Positions 42,687-51,424 of a stretch of 64,000 nt of DNA are shown here, piece by piece. The stretch is from Kitasatospora sp052076145 (GTDB lineage: Bacteria; Actinomycetota; Actinomycetes; Streptomycetales; Streptomycetaceae). The stretch covers positions 2,418,001 through 2,482,000 of the forward strand of contig NZ_CP197246.1 of NCBI RefSeq assembly GCF_052076145.1, in the 5' to 3' direction. A model generated the notes under the pieces. That model was not told where the DNA came from and searched no databases. It saw only the letters and a list, made by a program, of their open reading frames with translations. The position numbers and the translations under genes are program-made. Position 1 is the stretch's first letter, and each line of letters opens with the position of its first letter.

Positions 42687-44237
42687 CTAGCGCGCGAGCG
42701 CCGGCTCAGTCTCCGTCGAGGGCGCCTCGACGGTCCGCAGCGGCACCTCGCGGATCAGCAGGACGACCAGGAAGGCGACCAGCGCGAAGGGCGCGGCGAC
42801 CAGGAAGACCGTGCCGACGCCGTGGCCGAACGCGTCCGTCACCAGCGGGACGAGCGGTGCGGGCAGGCGGTGCAGGTCGGGGATCTCACCGCCGCCGACG
42901 GCCCCGGCCGCCGGGAGGTGGGCGGCCGCGAGGTTGGCGGTCAGGTAGTGGCCGACCCGGTTGGCGAGCAGCGCGCCGAGGGCCGAGACGCCCATCGCGC
43001 CGCCCATCGTCCGGAAGAAGGTGACGGTGGAGCTGGCCGCGCCGAGCTCGTGGCGCGGCACGGTGTTCTGGACGGCGAGGACGAGGTTCTGCATGGTCAG
43101 CCCGAGCCCGACACCGGCGGCGGCCATGTAGACCGAGAGGACGCCGTACGAGGTGTCGGCCCGGACGGTGCCGAGCAGGGCGAAGCCGACGGTCAGCAGG
43201 AAGGTCCCGGCGACGAGGAAGACCTTCCACCGGCCGTACCGGGTGATCAGCTTCCCGGCGACCGTCGAGGAGAGGGCCAGGCCGATGATCATCGGCAGGG
43301 TCAGGATGCCGGCCATCGTCGGCGACTTCTCCTTGGCCAGCTGGAAGTACTGGCTGAGGAAGGTCGTCGCGCCGTACATGCCGATCCCGACGAACGCGCT
43401 GGCGATGACGGCGAGCGTGACGGTGCGGTGGCGGAAGAGATCCAGCGGCACGATCGGCTCGGCGGCCCGCTGCTCGACCCGGACGAACAGGGCCGCCAGC
43501 ACGAGCCCGCCGCCGACCATCGCGGCGGTCTGCCAGGAGAGCCAGGCGTAGTTCTTGCCCGCCAGGCTGATCCAGATCATCAGCAGGCTGACGGCGCCGG
43601 TGATGAGCAGCGCGCCGAGGTAGTCGATCTTGGCCTTCCGCTTCACCACCGGCAGGTTCAGCGTGCGCTGGAGGACGAAGATCGCGACCAGCGAGAACGG
43701 GATGCCGACGTAGAAGCACCAGCGCCAGCCGAGCCAGCTGGTGTCGACGATGACGCCGCCGATCAGCGGGCCACCGATGGTGGCGAGGGCGAAGACCGCG
43801 CCGAAGTAGCCGCTGTACCGGCCACGCTCGCGCGGCGGCACCATCGAGGCCAGGCAGATCTGGGCGAGCGCGGTGACACCGCCCGCGCCGACCCCCTGGA
43901 GGATGCGGCAGGCGATCAGCTCGCCGGTGTTCTGCGAGAGCCCGGCGAGCGCCGAGGAGACGATGTAGATCACCAGTGCTATCTGCACCAGCAGCTTCTT
44001 GCTGACCAGGTCGGAGAGCTTGCCCCAGATCGGGGTGGAGGCGGTGAGCGAGAGCAGCGCGGCGGTGATGACCCAGGTGTACGCGGACTCGCCGCCGTGC
44101 AGGTCGGTGAGGATGCGCGGCAGGGCGTTGGAGACGACGGTCGAGGACAGCACGGCCACGAAGAGGCCGAGCAGCAGCCCTGACATGGCTTCGAGCACCT
44201 GGCGATGGCTCATGGGGGCGGGCGGGGAGTCTGTCAT
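42687..44237 (-). CDS. MFS multidrug exporter, DHA2 (14-helix) family
   Basis: This 516-residue exporter has about 14 helices. It carries motif A-like GKLSDLVSKK after helix 2, the motif C region (FALATIGGPLIGGVIVDTSWLGWRW) and an EmrB/QacA-like layout. It pumps small toxic molecules with protons. AAGGAC lies seven bases before the ATG at 44235-44237. The MarR-type gene just upstream on the same strand, with two operator-like palindromes between them, implies repression relieved by a ligand or drug. Confidence 0.9.
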   Translation of the reverse strand: MTDSPPAPMSHRQVLEAMSGLLLGLFVAVLSSTVVSNALPRILTDLHGGESAYTWVITAALLSLTASTPIWGKLSDLVSKKLLVQIALVIYIVSSALAGLSQNTGELIACRILQGVGAGGVTALAQICLASMVPPRERGRYSGYFGAVFALATIGGPLIGGVIVDTSWLGWRWCFYVGIPFSLVAIFVLQRTLNLPVVKRKAKIDYLGALLITGAVSLLMIWISLAGKNYAWLSWQTAAMVGGGLVLAALFVRVEQRAAEPIVPLDLFRHRTVTLAVIASAFVGIGMYGATTFLSQYFQLAKEKSPTMAGILTLPMIIGLALSSTVAGKLITRYGRWKVFLVAGTFLLTVGFALLGTVRADTSYGVLSVYMAAAGVGLGLTMQNLVLAVQNTVPRHELGAASSTVTFFRTMGGAMGVSALGALLANRVGHYLTANLAAAHLPAAGAVGGGEIPDLHRLPAPLVPLVTDAFGHGVGTVFLVAAPFALVAFLVVLLIREVPLRTVEAPSTETEPALAR

Positions 44238-44263
44238 CTGCGGTGTCCTTCGACGAGAAAGTC

Positions 44264-44307
44264 GTTGCCTGAGGCAACCATAAGCAGAGATGGTTGACTT
44301 GGGCAAC
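44264..44307. promoter_or_regulatory. Paired MarR-type operators
   Basis: GTTGCC-TGA-GGCAAC (44264-44278) is a perfect palindrome and GTTGACTTGGGCAAC (44293-44307) is an imperfect copy, centred 29 bp apart. They fill the gap between the marR-like gene and the MFS gene. The TTG/CAA half-sites are typical of MarR proteins. Binding here would repress the exporter. Confidence 0.65.
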
Positions 44308-44325
44308 ATTCTTCGGGTCAAAGCA

Positions 44326-44799
44326 TCAGCTGCGTTCGGCGTCGATCCCGGGCTCGCCGGTCAGGTCGTTGAAGCGCTGGAGCAGGTCGGCGAACTGCTC
44401 GACGTCCACCGTCTCCCAGGTCGCCATCAGCTCCCTGAAGCGCGCCATCCGCCCGCCCCGGGCGCGCAGGTAACGCACCGCGCCGTCCTCGGTGAGCGAG
44501 ACCAGCGAGGAGCGGCGGTCCAGCGGATCGGCCTCGCGGGCGACCAGGCCCAGCCCCTCCAGCACCTTGATCTGCCGGCTGATGGTCGCCTTGCCGACCC
44601 CGAAGTGCAGCCCGATGTCGGTCAGCCGCACCGGCGCCGACTCCTCGATGAAGCCCAGCAGGCTGTACGCGACGCCCTCCAGGGCCGGGTGCACCCGGCG
44701 GGACATGTCGGCCGCCCGCGACCGGCCCCGCCGGAACAGCAGAGCGACCTCCCGCTCCACCGCCAGGAACGCCTCCTCGGCTGCCGCCTCGTCACTCAT
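44326..44799 (-). CDS. MarR-family transcriptional regulator
   Basis: The 157-residue winged-helix protein has the MarR core: the recognition helix in LHFGVGKATISRQIKVLEGLGLV and the wing DPLDRRSSLVSLTEDG, with flanking dimer helices. It is encoded directly before the exporter it probably controls, and divergently from the membrane protein at 44943. An A/T-rich inverted repeat at 44856-44868 in that divergent region may be its own operator. The ligand is unknown. Confidence 0.9.
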   Translation of the reverse strand: MSDEAAAEEAFLAVEREVALLFRRGRSRAADMSRRVHPALEGVAYSLLGFIEESAPVRLTDIGLHFGVGKATISRQIKVLEGLGLVAREADPLDRRSSLVSLTEDGAVRYLRARGGRMARFRELMATWETVDVEQFADLLQRFNDLTGEPGIDAERS

Positions 44800-44855
44800 G
44801 GCGCCCAGTATCCCGTAGGCCCTGCCCGGCCGGGCCTCCCCGGACCGCCAACTGT

Positions 44856-44868
44856 TTCATGATATGAA
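44856..44868. promoter_or_regulatory. Inverted repeat between divergent marR-like and membrane-protein genes
   Basis: TTCAT-GAT-ATGAA lies in a conspicuously A/T-rich patch (about 44850-44890). It is midway between both starts, so one bound protein could control both directions. It differs from the GTTGCC-type operators, so a second regulator or a plain promoter element is possible. Confidence 0.4.
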
Positions 44869-44942
44869 GTATCGGTTTTGGCCGTTTGGTAGCGATAAGC
44901 AGGGTTTTCCCCGCTCTTCGCCTCTCTTAAGGAGCGCAGCCG

Positions 44943-45971
44943 ATGGACACGCCGGCCCGGGGATTCCTCGCCGAACTGAAGGACGCCGTCACCCCACGCG
45001 CAGCGCTGCTGGTGATCGGCGTCCTGCTGCTCCAGCTCGGCTTCATCACCTCCTACGTCGGCGCCCTGCACCACCCGGCCCCGCACGAGCTGTCGATCGC
45101 CGTCGTCGCCCCGCCGCAGGTCAGCCCGAAGCTGGTGGGCGCACTGGAGTCCGTGCCGGACGACGCGGTGAAGGCGAGCACAGCCACCGACCCGGCCGAA
45201 GCCACCGCGCGGATCAGGGACCAGAAGATCTACGCCGCACTGGTCTTCGACCCGGCCGGCACCGAGGACACCCTGCTCGTCGGCGGAGCCCGCGGCCCGG
45301 CCGCGGTGAAGGCCGCACAGACGATCGTCACCGCGCTGGACTCGGCCCAGGGCCGCACCGTGAAGACCCAGGACGTCGCGCCACTCGCCAAGGGCGACGC
45401 CAGCGGGCTCTCCTCCTTCTACCTGGTGATCGGCTGGTGCGTCGGCGGCTACCTCGTCGCCTCGATCCTCGCCATCAGCTCCGGCGCCCGGCCCGCCAAC
45501 TCCAACCGGGCGGTGATCCGGCTCGGCGCCCTGGCGGTCTACTCGATCGCGGCGGGCATCGGCGGCGCGCTGATCATCGGCCCGATCCTGAACGCGCTGC
45601 CGGGCTCGCTCTGGGGCCTGATCGGCCTGGGCAGCCTGGTGGTCTTCGCGGTCGGCACCACGACGATGGCCCTGCAGTGCCTCTTCGACGTCGTCGGGAT
45701 CGGCCTGGCCGTGCTGATCTTCGTGGTGCTCGGCAACCCCAGCGCGGGCGGCGTCTACCCGCCGCCGATGCTGCCGCCGTTCTGGCGGGCGATCGGTGCC
45801 TGGATGCCCAACGGCGCGGGCACCGACACCGCCCGCTCGATCGCCTACTTCGGCGCCACCAACATCGGCGTGCCGCTGCTGGTGCTGTTCGTCTGGGCGC
45901 TGCTCGGGCTGCTCGTCACGATGGTCACCGTGCTCCGCAGGCCCGGCGCCGGCCGGGAGGTCACGGCCTGA
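44943..45971 (+). CDS. YhgE/Pip- or ABC-2-like membrane protein
   Basis: The 342-residue protein has one N-terminal helix (about 21-41), an extracellular domain of about 130 residues, then five C-terminal helices starting near FYLVIGWCVGGYLVASIL. This matches the YhgE/Pip and DUF3533 membrane families, related to ABC-2 export permeases. No ATPase is encoded beside it. AAGGAG is nine bases before the ATG at 44943. Divergence from the MarR gene suggests joint control with the exporter in stress or drug response, which is inference. Its end overlaps the convergent GtrA gene by 11 bases. Confidence 0.7.
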   Translation: MDTPARGFLAELKDAVTPRAALLVIGVLLLQLGFITSYVGALHHPAPHELSIAVVAPPQVSPKLVGALESVPDDAVKASTATDPAEATARIRDQKIYAALVFDPAGTEDTLLVGGARGPAAVKAAQTIVTALDSAQGRTVKTQDVAPLAKGDASGLSSFYLVIGWCVGGYLVASILAISSGARPANSNRAVIRLGALAVYSIAAGIGGALIIGPILNALPGSLWGLIGLGSLVVFAVGTTTMALQCLFDVVGIGLAVLIFVVLGNPSAGGVYPPPMLPPFWRAIGAWMPNGAGTDTARSIAYFGATNIGVPLLVLFVWALLGLLVTMVTVLRRPGAGREVTA

Positions 45972-46509
45972 CGCCCTGCGGCTCCGTCTCCGGCTCCGGC
46001 CGCCCGGCCGGGGCCGCCGTGTCGGTGTCGGTGTCGTACCGCACGAAGACCCAGCGCTTCATCGCCCAGTAGCGGAAGACCATCGCCAGCAGCGTGCCGA
46101 GGATCATCCCGCTCACGAAGTCGGCGATCTCCTGGCCGGAGTAGCTGACGGCGGGCTCACGCAGGTCGAAGACGTACCGGGAGACGATCAGCGGCGCGTC
46201 GTTGACGAGCACCGCGAGCCCGCTCACCACGAAGAACAGCGCCGCCTCGCGCTGCCTCCCGTTGGTCCGGAACGACCACTGCCGGTTGAGCACGTACGAC
46301 ACCACGGTGGCCAGCACCGTGGCGATGGTCAACGAGACGACCGGCTTCTCGTGCAGCACGGTGAGCTTGAGCGTGAAGTTGACGACCATGGTCAGCACGA
46401 AGCAGCTGCCGCCCACCAGCAGGAACTTCACCAGCTTGCGGTGCCGCACCAGGAAGGGACGCAGCCGGTCGGGTACCCGGGCCAGGGCCCGCTGAGTGGG
46501 TGACGGCAT
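45961..46509 (-). CDS. GtrA-family membrane protein
   Basis: The 182-residue protein has four helices in the GtrA pattern, with KFLLVGGSCFVLTMVVNFTL, VVSYVLNRQWSF and the C-terminal RYWAMKRWVF. GtrA-like proteins are thought to move lipid-linked sugars across the membrane for surface glycosylation. I start at the ATG at 46507-46509 (MPSPTQRAL), since the 21 residues upstream lack family character; the ribosome site is weak. No glycosyltransferase is adjacent. Confidence 0.85.
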   Translation of the reverse strand: MPSPTQRALARVPDRLRPFLVRHRKLVKFLLVGGSCFVLTMVVNFTLKLTVLHEKPVVSLTIATVLATVVSYVLNRQWSFRTNGRQREAALFFVVSGLAVLVNDAPLIVSRYVFDLREPAVSYSGQEIADFVSGMILGTLLAMVFRYWAMKRWVFVRYDTDTDTAAPAGRPEPETEPQGVRP

Positions 46510-46577
46510 TTTGGCAGTCTCGCACGGCGGGCTCCACCCCGCGTACCGGCAGCACCGGACGGCTCGGGGCAACCGAA

Positions 46578-46607
46578 CAGGGGCGCGGGGAGGACCCCGC
46601 GCCCCTG
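46578..46607. terminator. Stem-loop between lon and gtrA-like genes
   Basis: A perfect 13-bp stem (46578-46590 with 46595-46607) closes with an AGGA tetraloop, 17 bases past the lon stop. A further CCGAA/TTCGG pair extends it across a three-base bulge. The arm CAGGGGCGCGGGG is identical to the first 13 bases of the long repeat at 30484. Confidence 0.8.
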
Positions 46608-46624
46608 AGGTTCGGCCGGGTGCG

Positions 46625-49021
46625 TCAGGCGGCGGCCACCAGGATCTCCGCCGGCTCCAGGGCCAGCGCCAGCACCTCGCGGACGTCGGCCACCGGGTGG
46701 ACGGTGAGGCGGTCGAGGACCTCGGCGGGGACGTCGTCGAGGTCGGGCTCGTTGCGCTTGGGGATGATCACGGTGGTGAGCCCGGCCCGGTCGGCGGCGA
46801 GCAGCTTCTGCTTGACGCCGCCGATCGGCAGGACGCGGCCGGTCAGCGAGACCTCGCCCGTCATTGCCACGTCGGTGCGGACCTTGCGGCCGGAGAGCAG
46901 CGAGGCCAGGGCCGTGGTCATGGTGATGCCGGCGCTGGGGCCGTCCTTGGGGACGGCTCCGGCGGGGACGTGCAGGTGGATGCCGCGCTCCCGCAGGCCG
47001 GTGACGGGCAGCTCCAGCTCGGCGCCGCGCGAGCGGAGGTAGGAGAGCGCGATGTGGGCGGACTCCTTCATCACGTCGCCCAGCTGGCCGGTCAGGGTCA
47101 GCCCGGTGCCGCCGGTCTCGGCGTCGGCGAGCGAGGCCTCGATGTAGAGGACGTCACCGCCCGCGCCGGTCACGGCCAGGCCGGTGGCGACGCCGGGGAC
47201 GGCGGTGCGCCGCTCGGCGGGCTCCTGGGCCGCCTCGGGGGTGTGGTGCGGCCGGCCGATCAGCGCCCGCAGGTCGTCGGGGCCGATCTCGACGGGCAGC
47301 TCGCGCTCGCCGAGCGCGCTCTGCGCGGTGATCTTCCGCAGGATGCGGGCGACCGAGCGCTCCAGGTTCCGGACGCCCGCCTCGCGGGTGTACTCCCCCG
47401 CGAGCCTGCGCAGGGCGCCCTCGGCGACGGTCACCTCCTCGGGCTTCAGCCCGGCCCGCTCCAGTTGGCGCGGCAGCAGGTGGTCGCGGGCGATGACGAC
47501 CTTCTCGTCCTCGGTGTAGCCGTCCAGCCGGACGAGCTCCATCCGGTCGAGCAGTGCCTCCGGGATGGCTTCCAGCACGTTGGCGGTCGCCAGGAAGACC
47601 ACGTCGGAGAGGTCGAGCTCGACCTCCAGGTAGTGGTCGCGGAAGGTGTGGTTCTGCGCCGGGTCGAGCACCTCGAGCAGGGCCGCCGCCGGGTCGCCCC
47701 GGTAGTCGGAGCCGACCTTGTCGATCTCGTCCAGCAGCACGACCGGGTTCATCGAGCCGGCCTCCTTGACCGCGCGGACGATCCGGCCGGGCAGCGCGCC
47801 GACGTAGGTGCGCCGGTGGCCCCGGATCTCGGCCTCGTCCCGGACGCCGCCGAGCGCGACCCGCACGAACTTGCGCCCCATCGCGCGCGCCACCGACTCG
47901 CCGAGCGAGGTCTTGCCGACCCCGGGCGGCCCGACCAGCGCCAGCACCGCTCCCCCGCGACGGCCGCCGACCAGCCCGAGCCCCTGGTCCTCGCGCCGCT
48001 TGCGCACGGCCAGGTACTCGACGATCCGGTCCTTCACGTCGGCCAGGCCCGCATGGTCGGCATCCAGCACGGCCCGCGCGCCCGCGATGTCGTACGCGTC
48101 GCCGGTGCGCTCGTTCCACGGCAGCTCCAGCACCGTGTCCAGCCAGGTACGGATCCAGGAGCCCTCGGGCGACTGGTCGGAGGAGCGCTCCAGCTTGTCG
48201 ACCTCCTTGAGCGCGGCCTCCCGCACCTTCTCCGGCAGGTCCGCCGCCTCGACCCGGGCGCGGTAGTCGCCCTCCTCGTCGGCGGCCTCGCCGTTCAACT
48301 CGGCCAGCTCCTTGCGGACGGCCTCCAGCTGGCGGCGGAGCAGGAACTCCTTCTGCTGCTTGGCGACCCCCTCCTCCACGTCCTTGCGGATGGTGTCGTT
48401 GACCTCCTCCTCGGCGAGGTGGTCGCGCAGCAGCGTCAGCGCGTACTCCAGGCGGGCCACCTGGTCGGCCTCCAGCAGCGCCTTCAGCTTCTGCTCGGCG
48501 GTCGCGAAGGGGGCGTAGCCGATGTTGTCGGCGAGCTCGCCGACGCCCTCGATCTGGGCGACGCGGTCGACGATCTGCCAGGCGCCGCGCTTGCGCAGCC
48601 ACTGGGTGGAGAGCGCCTTGTACTCGCGGACCAGCTCTGCGGCCCGCCCGGCGACCGGCAGCCCGGCGTCGGATTCACGGAAGCTGCTGGTCTCGACCCA
48701 GAGCGCGGCGCCGGGGCCGGTGGTGCCGGTGCCGATCCGCACCCGGCGGATGCCGCGGACGAGCGCCGCGGGGTCGCCGTCCGCCAGCCGCCCCACCTGT
48801 TCGACGGTCGCCAGGGTGCCGACCGCCGCGTACGAGCCGTCGAGCCGGGGCACCAGCAGCACCTGCGGCTTCGCCCCGCCCGTGGCGGCGCTCCTGGCCG
48901 CCTCCACGGCGGCGCGCACCTCGGTGTCCTTGAGGTCGAGCGGGACGACCATGCCGGGCAGCACGACCTCGTCGTCGAGCGGCAGCACGGGCAGAGTGAG
49001 CGGAGTGGACGTCGATGCCAT
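46625..49021 (-). CDS. lon: ATP-dependent protease Lon
   Basis: Lon degrades misfolded and regulatory proteins in the cytoplasm. The 798-residue protein has the N-terminal substrate domain, a coiled-coil stretch, the AAA+ module with Walker A GPPGVGKTSL and Walker B VVLLDEIDK, the sensor RTYVGALPGRI region, and the S16 protease domain with the dyad Ser696 (KDGPSAGIT) and Lys737 (GGVKQK). Size and order are canonical. A ClgR-type box lies 74 bp upstream, in keeping with the ClgR control of lon reported in Streptomyces. Confidence 0.97.
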   Translation of the reverse strand: MASTSTPLTLPVLPLDDEVVLPGMVVPLDLKDTEVRAAVEAARSAATGGAKPQVLLVPRLDGSYAAVGTLATVEQVGRLADGDPAALVRGIRRVRIGTGTTGPGAALWVETSSFRESDAGLPVAGRAAELVREYKALSTQWLRKRGAWQIVDRVAQIEGVGELADNIGYAPFATAEQKLKALLEADQVARLEYALTLLRDHLAEEEVNDTIRKDVEEGVAKQQKEFLLRRQLEAVRKELAELNGEAADEEGDYRARVEAADLPEKVREAALKEVDKLERSSDQSPEGSWIRTWLDTVLELPWNERTGDAYDIAGARAVLDADHAGLADVKDRIVEYLAVRKRREDQGLGLVGGRRGGAVLALVGPPGVGKTSLGESVARAMGRKFVRVALGGVRDEAEIRGHRRTYVGALPGRIVRAVKEAGSMNPVVLLDEIDKVGSDYRGDPAAALLEVLDPAQNHTFRDHYLEVELDLSDVVFLATANVLEAIPEALLDRMELVRLDGYTEDEKVVIARDHLLPRQLERAGLKPEEVTVAEGALRRLAGEYTREAGVRNLERSVARILRKITAQSALGERELPVEIGPDDLRALIGRPHHTPEAAQEPAERRTAVPGVATGLAVTGAGGDVLYIEASLADAETGGTGLTLTGQLGDVMKESAHIALSYLRSRGAELELPVTGLRERGIHLHVPAGAVPKDGPSAGITMTTALASLLSGRKVRTDVAMTGEVSLTGRVLPIGGVKQKLLAADRAGLTTVIIPKRNEPDLDDVPAEVLDRLTVHPVADVREVLALALEPAEILVAAA

Positions 49022-49094
49022 GATCTCTCCCCAGTCAGCGAAGTTGAGTTGACCTGACTAAGGGTTGGCGGACGCGGATTGTTCCCACGGCGGT

Positions 49095-49112
49095 GTTCGC
49101 TCTGAGCGAGCA
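49095..49112 (-). promoter_or_regulatory. ClgR box upstream of lon
   Basis: The minus strand reads TGCTCGCTCAGAGCGAAC. This fits, as I recall it, the ClgR consensus WNNWCGCYNANRGCGWWS at every position. ClgR activates clpP and lon in actinobacteria. The spacing to the lon start (74 bases) is suitable for activation of a nearby promoter. Confidence 0.7.
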
Positions 49113-49174
49113 CGCCGACAGACGCGACCGACCAGCAGGAACGGCCGCGCGGGTTGCGTAAGAAAGAGGAGAGG

Positions 49175-49981
49175 TCAGCCGTTGGCGGCGACGAGCTCGG
49201 GGCGGCGAAGACGCAGCCGCATCCGGAACCGCCGGCCCGCGCCGGGGCCACCGCGCAGGCGGCTCCAGAGGCTGATGCCGATCAGCAGGGCCGCCGGGTG
49301 GCCGACGCCGGTGACGAGGTCCTGGTCGTTCAGGTACTGATGGGCGATCAGGGCGCCGGCCGCCCCGAGGGCCAGCAGGCGGCCCGGGGGCCGGAGCAGG
49401 CCCGCGAGTGCGCCGAGGCTGGCGAGGACGCCGTAGCTGATGCCGATGTCCAGGGCGTCGAGGGCGCTCGGCTGCACCCGCCCGGTCGCGACGCCGACGG
49501 CGACGACGGCCTGCGAGAGCAGGGTGGCCGCCACGTGTCCGGCAGCGAAGACGCCGGCCGCCCGCCAGGGGCCGACCCGCCGCTCCAGCGGGGCGACGGT
49601 GAGGGCGAAGGCCCAGAGGTACGGCATCCAGACCGGGCCGGCCACCCAGACGCCGCTGAAGAGCAGCGCGAGCACCGGCCGGTGCAGCAGGTTGTGCCCG
49701 TCGGTGCTGGAGAACTCCTGCAGCCGGTGGACGAGCTGCGGGTCGGCGAGGCGGGAGAAGACGGTGGTGCCGAGCAGGACCGCGAGGTAGCCGAGCGCGA
49801 AGCGGTTCTGCCGGGGAGTCGGCAGCAGCCGCCCGACCCCGGCGAGCAGCCAGCCGCGCAGCCCGTACCGGAGTGCGCCGTACGGCACGGGGGTCAGCGC
49901 GAGGGGTGCTGACACGGGCACTGACATGAGCGTCTGCAGGGGCTCGCGGGGCAGCGTCGTGTCTCGTCGCGAGTCCGCCAT
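49175..49981 (-). CDS. Rhomboid-like membrane protein
   Basis: The 268-residue protein has six or more helices and a rhomboid-like arrangement: an early helix block (ALGYLAVLLGTTVF), WMPYLWAFALTVAPLERRVGP before an AAGHVAATLL helix, then ALDIGISYGVLASLGAL holding Ser where rhomboids have GxSG, and a later His in VTGVGHPAALLIG. The serine motif is GISYG rather than GASG, as in the actinobacterial rhomboid-like group, so proteolysis is unproven. GGAGG is four bases before the ATG at 49979-49981; the 73-codon extension upstream is low-complexity. No clear operon partner. Confidence 0.7.
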   Translation of the reverse strand: MADSRRDTTLPREPLQTLMSVPVSAPLALTPVPYGALRYGLRGWLLAGVGRLLPTPRQNRFALGYLAVLLGTTVFSRLADPQLVHRLQEFSSTDGHNLLHRPVLALLFSGVWVAGPVWMPYLWAFALTVAPLERRVGPWRAAGVFAAGHVAATLLSQAVVAVGVATGRVQPSALDALDIGISYGVLASLGALAGLLRPPGRLLALGAAGALIAHQYLNDQDLVTGVGHPAALLIGISLWSRLRGGPGAGRRFRMRLRLRRPELVAANG

Positions 49982-50559
49982 GTCGCCTCCAGTCCGGCCG
50001 TCGGTACCGGCCGCCGCACCGGCGGCACACTCGGCCGCCGCACCTGTCGTTCCGCCCCCTGAACCGCACACAACATCGTTACTCAAAACTTGTCGTGCCC
50101 ACGATACGTTGCACTTCTGAGAGCTTGCTGAGGATGAGCTGTGAAGATCTGTCAGCAGCTCGCCCGCCCTGGCACGGCGCTGCCCTTTGTTTACGGACAA
50201 GTAGCAGCTCCGGGGGCGAGTCTGTCATCACCTCGGGTGCATACGCACCGTTACGGGCGATATTTTTGCCGGGTAAGGTATCGCCCCGTGCCCCGTCCTG
50301 ACCAGGGTCGGCACCGGCCCACAGGCCGGATATGTCCGGTTGACCTGCCGGGACACTCGCAGTGTCCGTACGCTGCGAACAGTGCGGAAAGTGCGGAGAG
50401 ACCGGTGGCAGGAACCACGGGCTCTCCACTCCGGTGCCGACGGCGGACGGCACGGTACGGAGCCCGCCTGCGGGGCACAGCCCACGACGGAACAAGACGA
50501 CTACGAGCGGAGCCCGCTGTCCCCACAGGCAGCCGGCCCGCAGCCCTGGGGGCGGTGGC
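49982..50559. other. Divergent intergenic region, rhomboid-like gene and two-component operon
   Basis: No gene is supported in 578 bp. On the plus strand TTACGG (50251-50256) and TAAGGT (50274-50279) with a 17-bp spacer make a plausible promoter for the response regulator, leaving a leader of about 270 nt. That leader contains two inverted repeats, CCGGA-TATG-TCCGG (50326-50339) and GGACACT-CGC-AGTGTCC (50351-50367), which may be autoregulatory sites. Confidence 0.4.
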
Positions 50560-51303
50560 GTGACCGTGACAGAGATTCAGCAGGACAGCAGCAGCAACGG
50601 AGCGGTGAGTACGCAACGACGCGTGCTCGTGGTGGAGGACGAGCCGACGATCGCCGAGTCGATCGCCGCCCGGCTCGGAGCGGAGGGCTTCAAGGTCGCC
50701 GTGGCCCACGACGGGCCCGGCGCGGTGGACGGCTTCCACACCTGGCAACCCGATCTCGTCGTGCTCGACGTGATGCTGCCCGGTTTCGACGGCCTGGAGG
50801 TGTGCCGGCGCATCCAGGCACAGCGCCCGGTACCCGTCCTGATGCTGACCGCCCGCGACGACGAGACGGACCTGCTGGTCGGTCTCGGGGTCGGTGCGGA
50901 CGACTACATGACCAAGCCGTTCTCGATGCGCGAGCTGGCGGCGCGGGTGAACGTGCTGCTGCGCCGGGTCGAGCGGGCCCAGCAGGCCGCCCGCACTCCC
51001 GCGCTCGGCAGCCTCCGGTTCGGCGAACTGGAGATCGACCACGTCCAGCGCAGAGTCCGGCTCGGCTCGGGCGACGTCCACCTGACGCCGACCGAGTTCG
51101 ACCTGCTCGCCTGCCTGGCGGCGCAGCCGCGCGCGGTACTGACCCGCGAGCAGCTGCTGGCGGAGGTCTGGGACTGGACGGACGCCTCCGGCACCCGCAC
51201 GGTCGACAGCCACGTCAAGGCACTGCGCCGGAAGATCGGCGCGAGCTGGATCCGTACGGTGCACGGCGTCGGGTACGCCCTGGAGGCACCCCTCTCGCAG
51301 TGA
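50560..51303 (+). CDS. OmpR/PhoB-family response regulator
   Basis: The 247-residue protein has a receiver domain with acidic residues near 26-28 (VVEDEP), phospho-acceptor Asp70 (VVLDVMLPGFDG) and YMTKPF, followed by a winged-helix DNA-binding domain (LTPTEFDLLACLAAQP, RTVDSHVKALRRKI, GVGYAL). I start at the GTG at 50560; a GTG at 50605 is a shorter option. The cognate kinase follows after 121 bp. As I recall the Streptomyces core order, the pair sits between lon and the 2-oxoglutarate dehydrogenase gene there too. The regulon is not known to me. Confidence 0.93.
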   Translation: MTVTEIQQDSSSNGAVSTQRRVLVVEDEPTIAESIAARLGAEGFKVAVAHDGPGAVDGFHTWQPDLVVLDVMLPGFDGLEVCRRIQAQRPVPVLMLTARDDETDLLVGLGVGADDYMTKPFSMRELAARVNVLLRRVERAQQAARTPALGSLRFGELEIDHVQRRVRLGSGDVHLTPTEFDLLACLAAQPRAVLTREQLLAEVWDWTDASGTRTVDSHVKALRRKIGASWIRTVHGVGYALEAPLSQ

Positions 51304-51424
51304 CCCCTCCGCCAGGCGTCAGCCACGGCGGAGGGCAGGTGACACCGGGCGTTCGGGCCTCCGGGGGGCCCTACGTCCCACGTGTCACGTCGGAGCATTC
51401 GCGGGGGGATGACTCAGAGGCGAC

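Noticed and set aside
46496..49057. Plus-strand open frame of 853 codons opposite lon
   Set aside because: Antisense shadow of lon; no recognisable domain and reversed codon-position bias.
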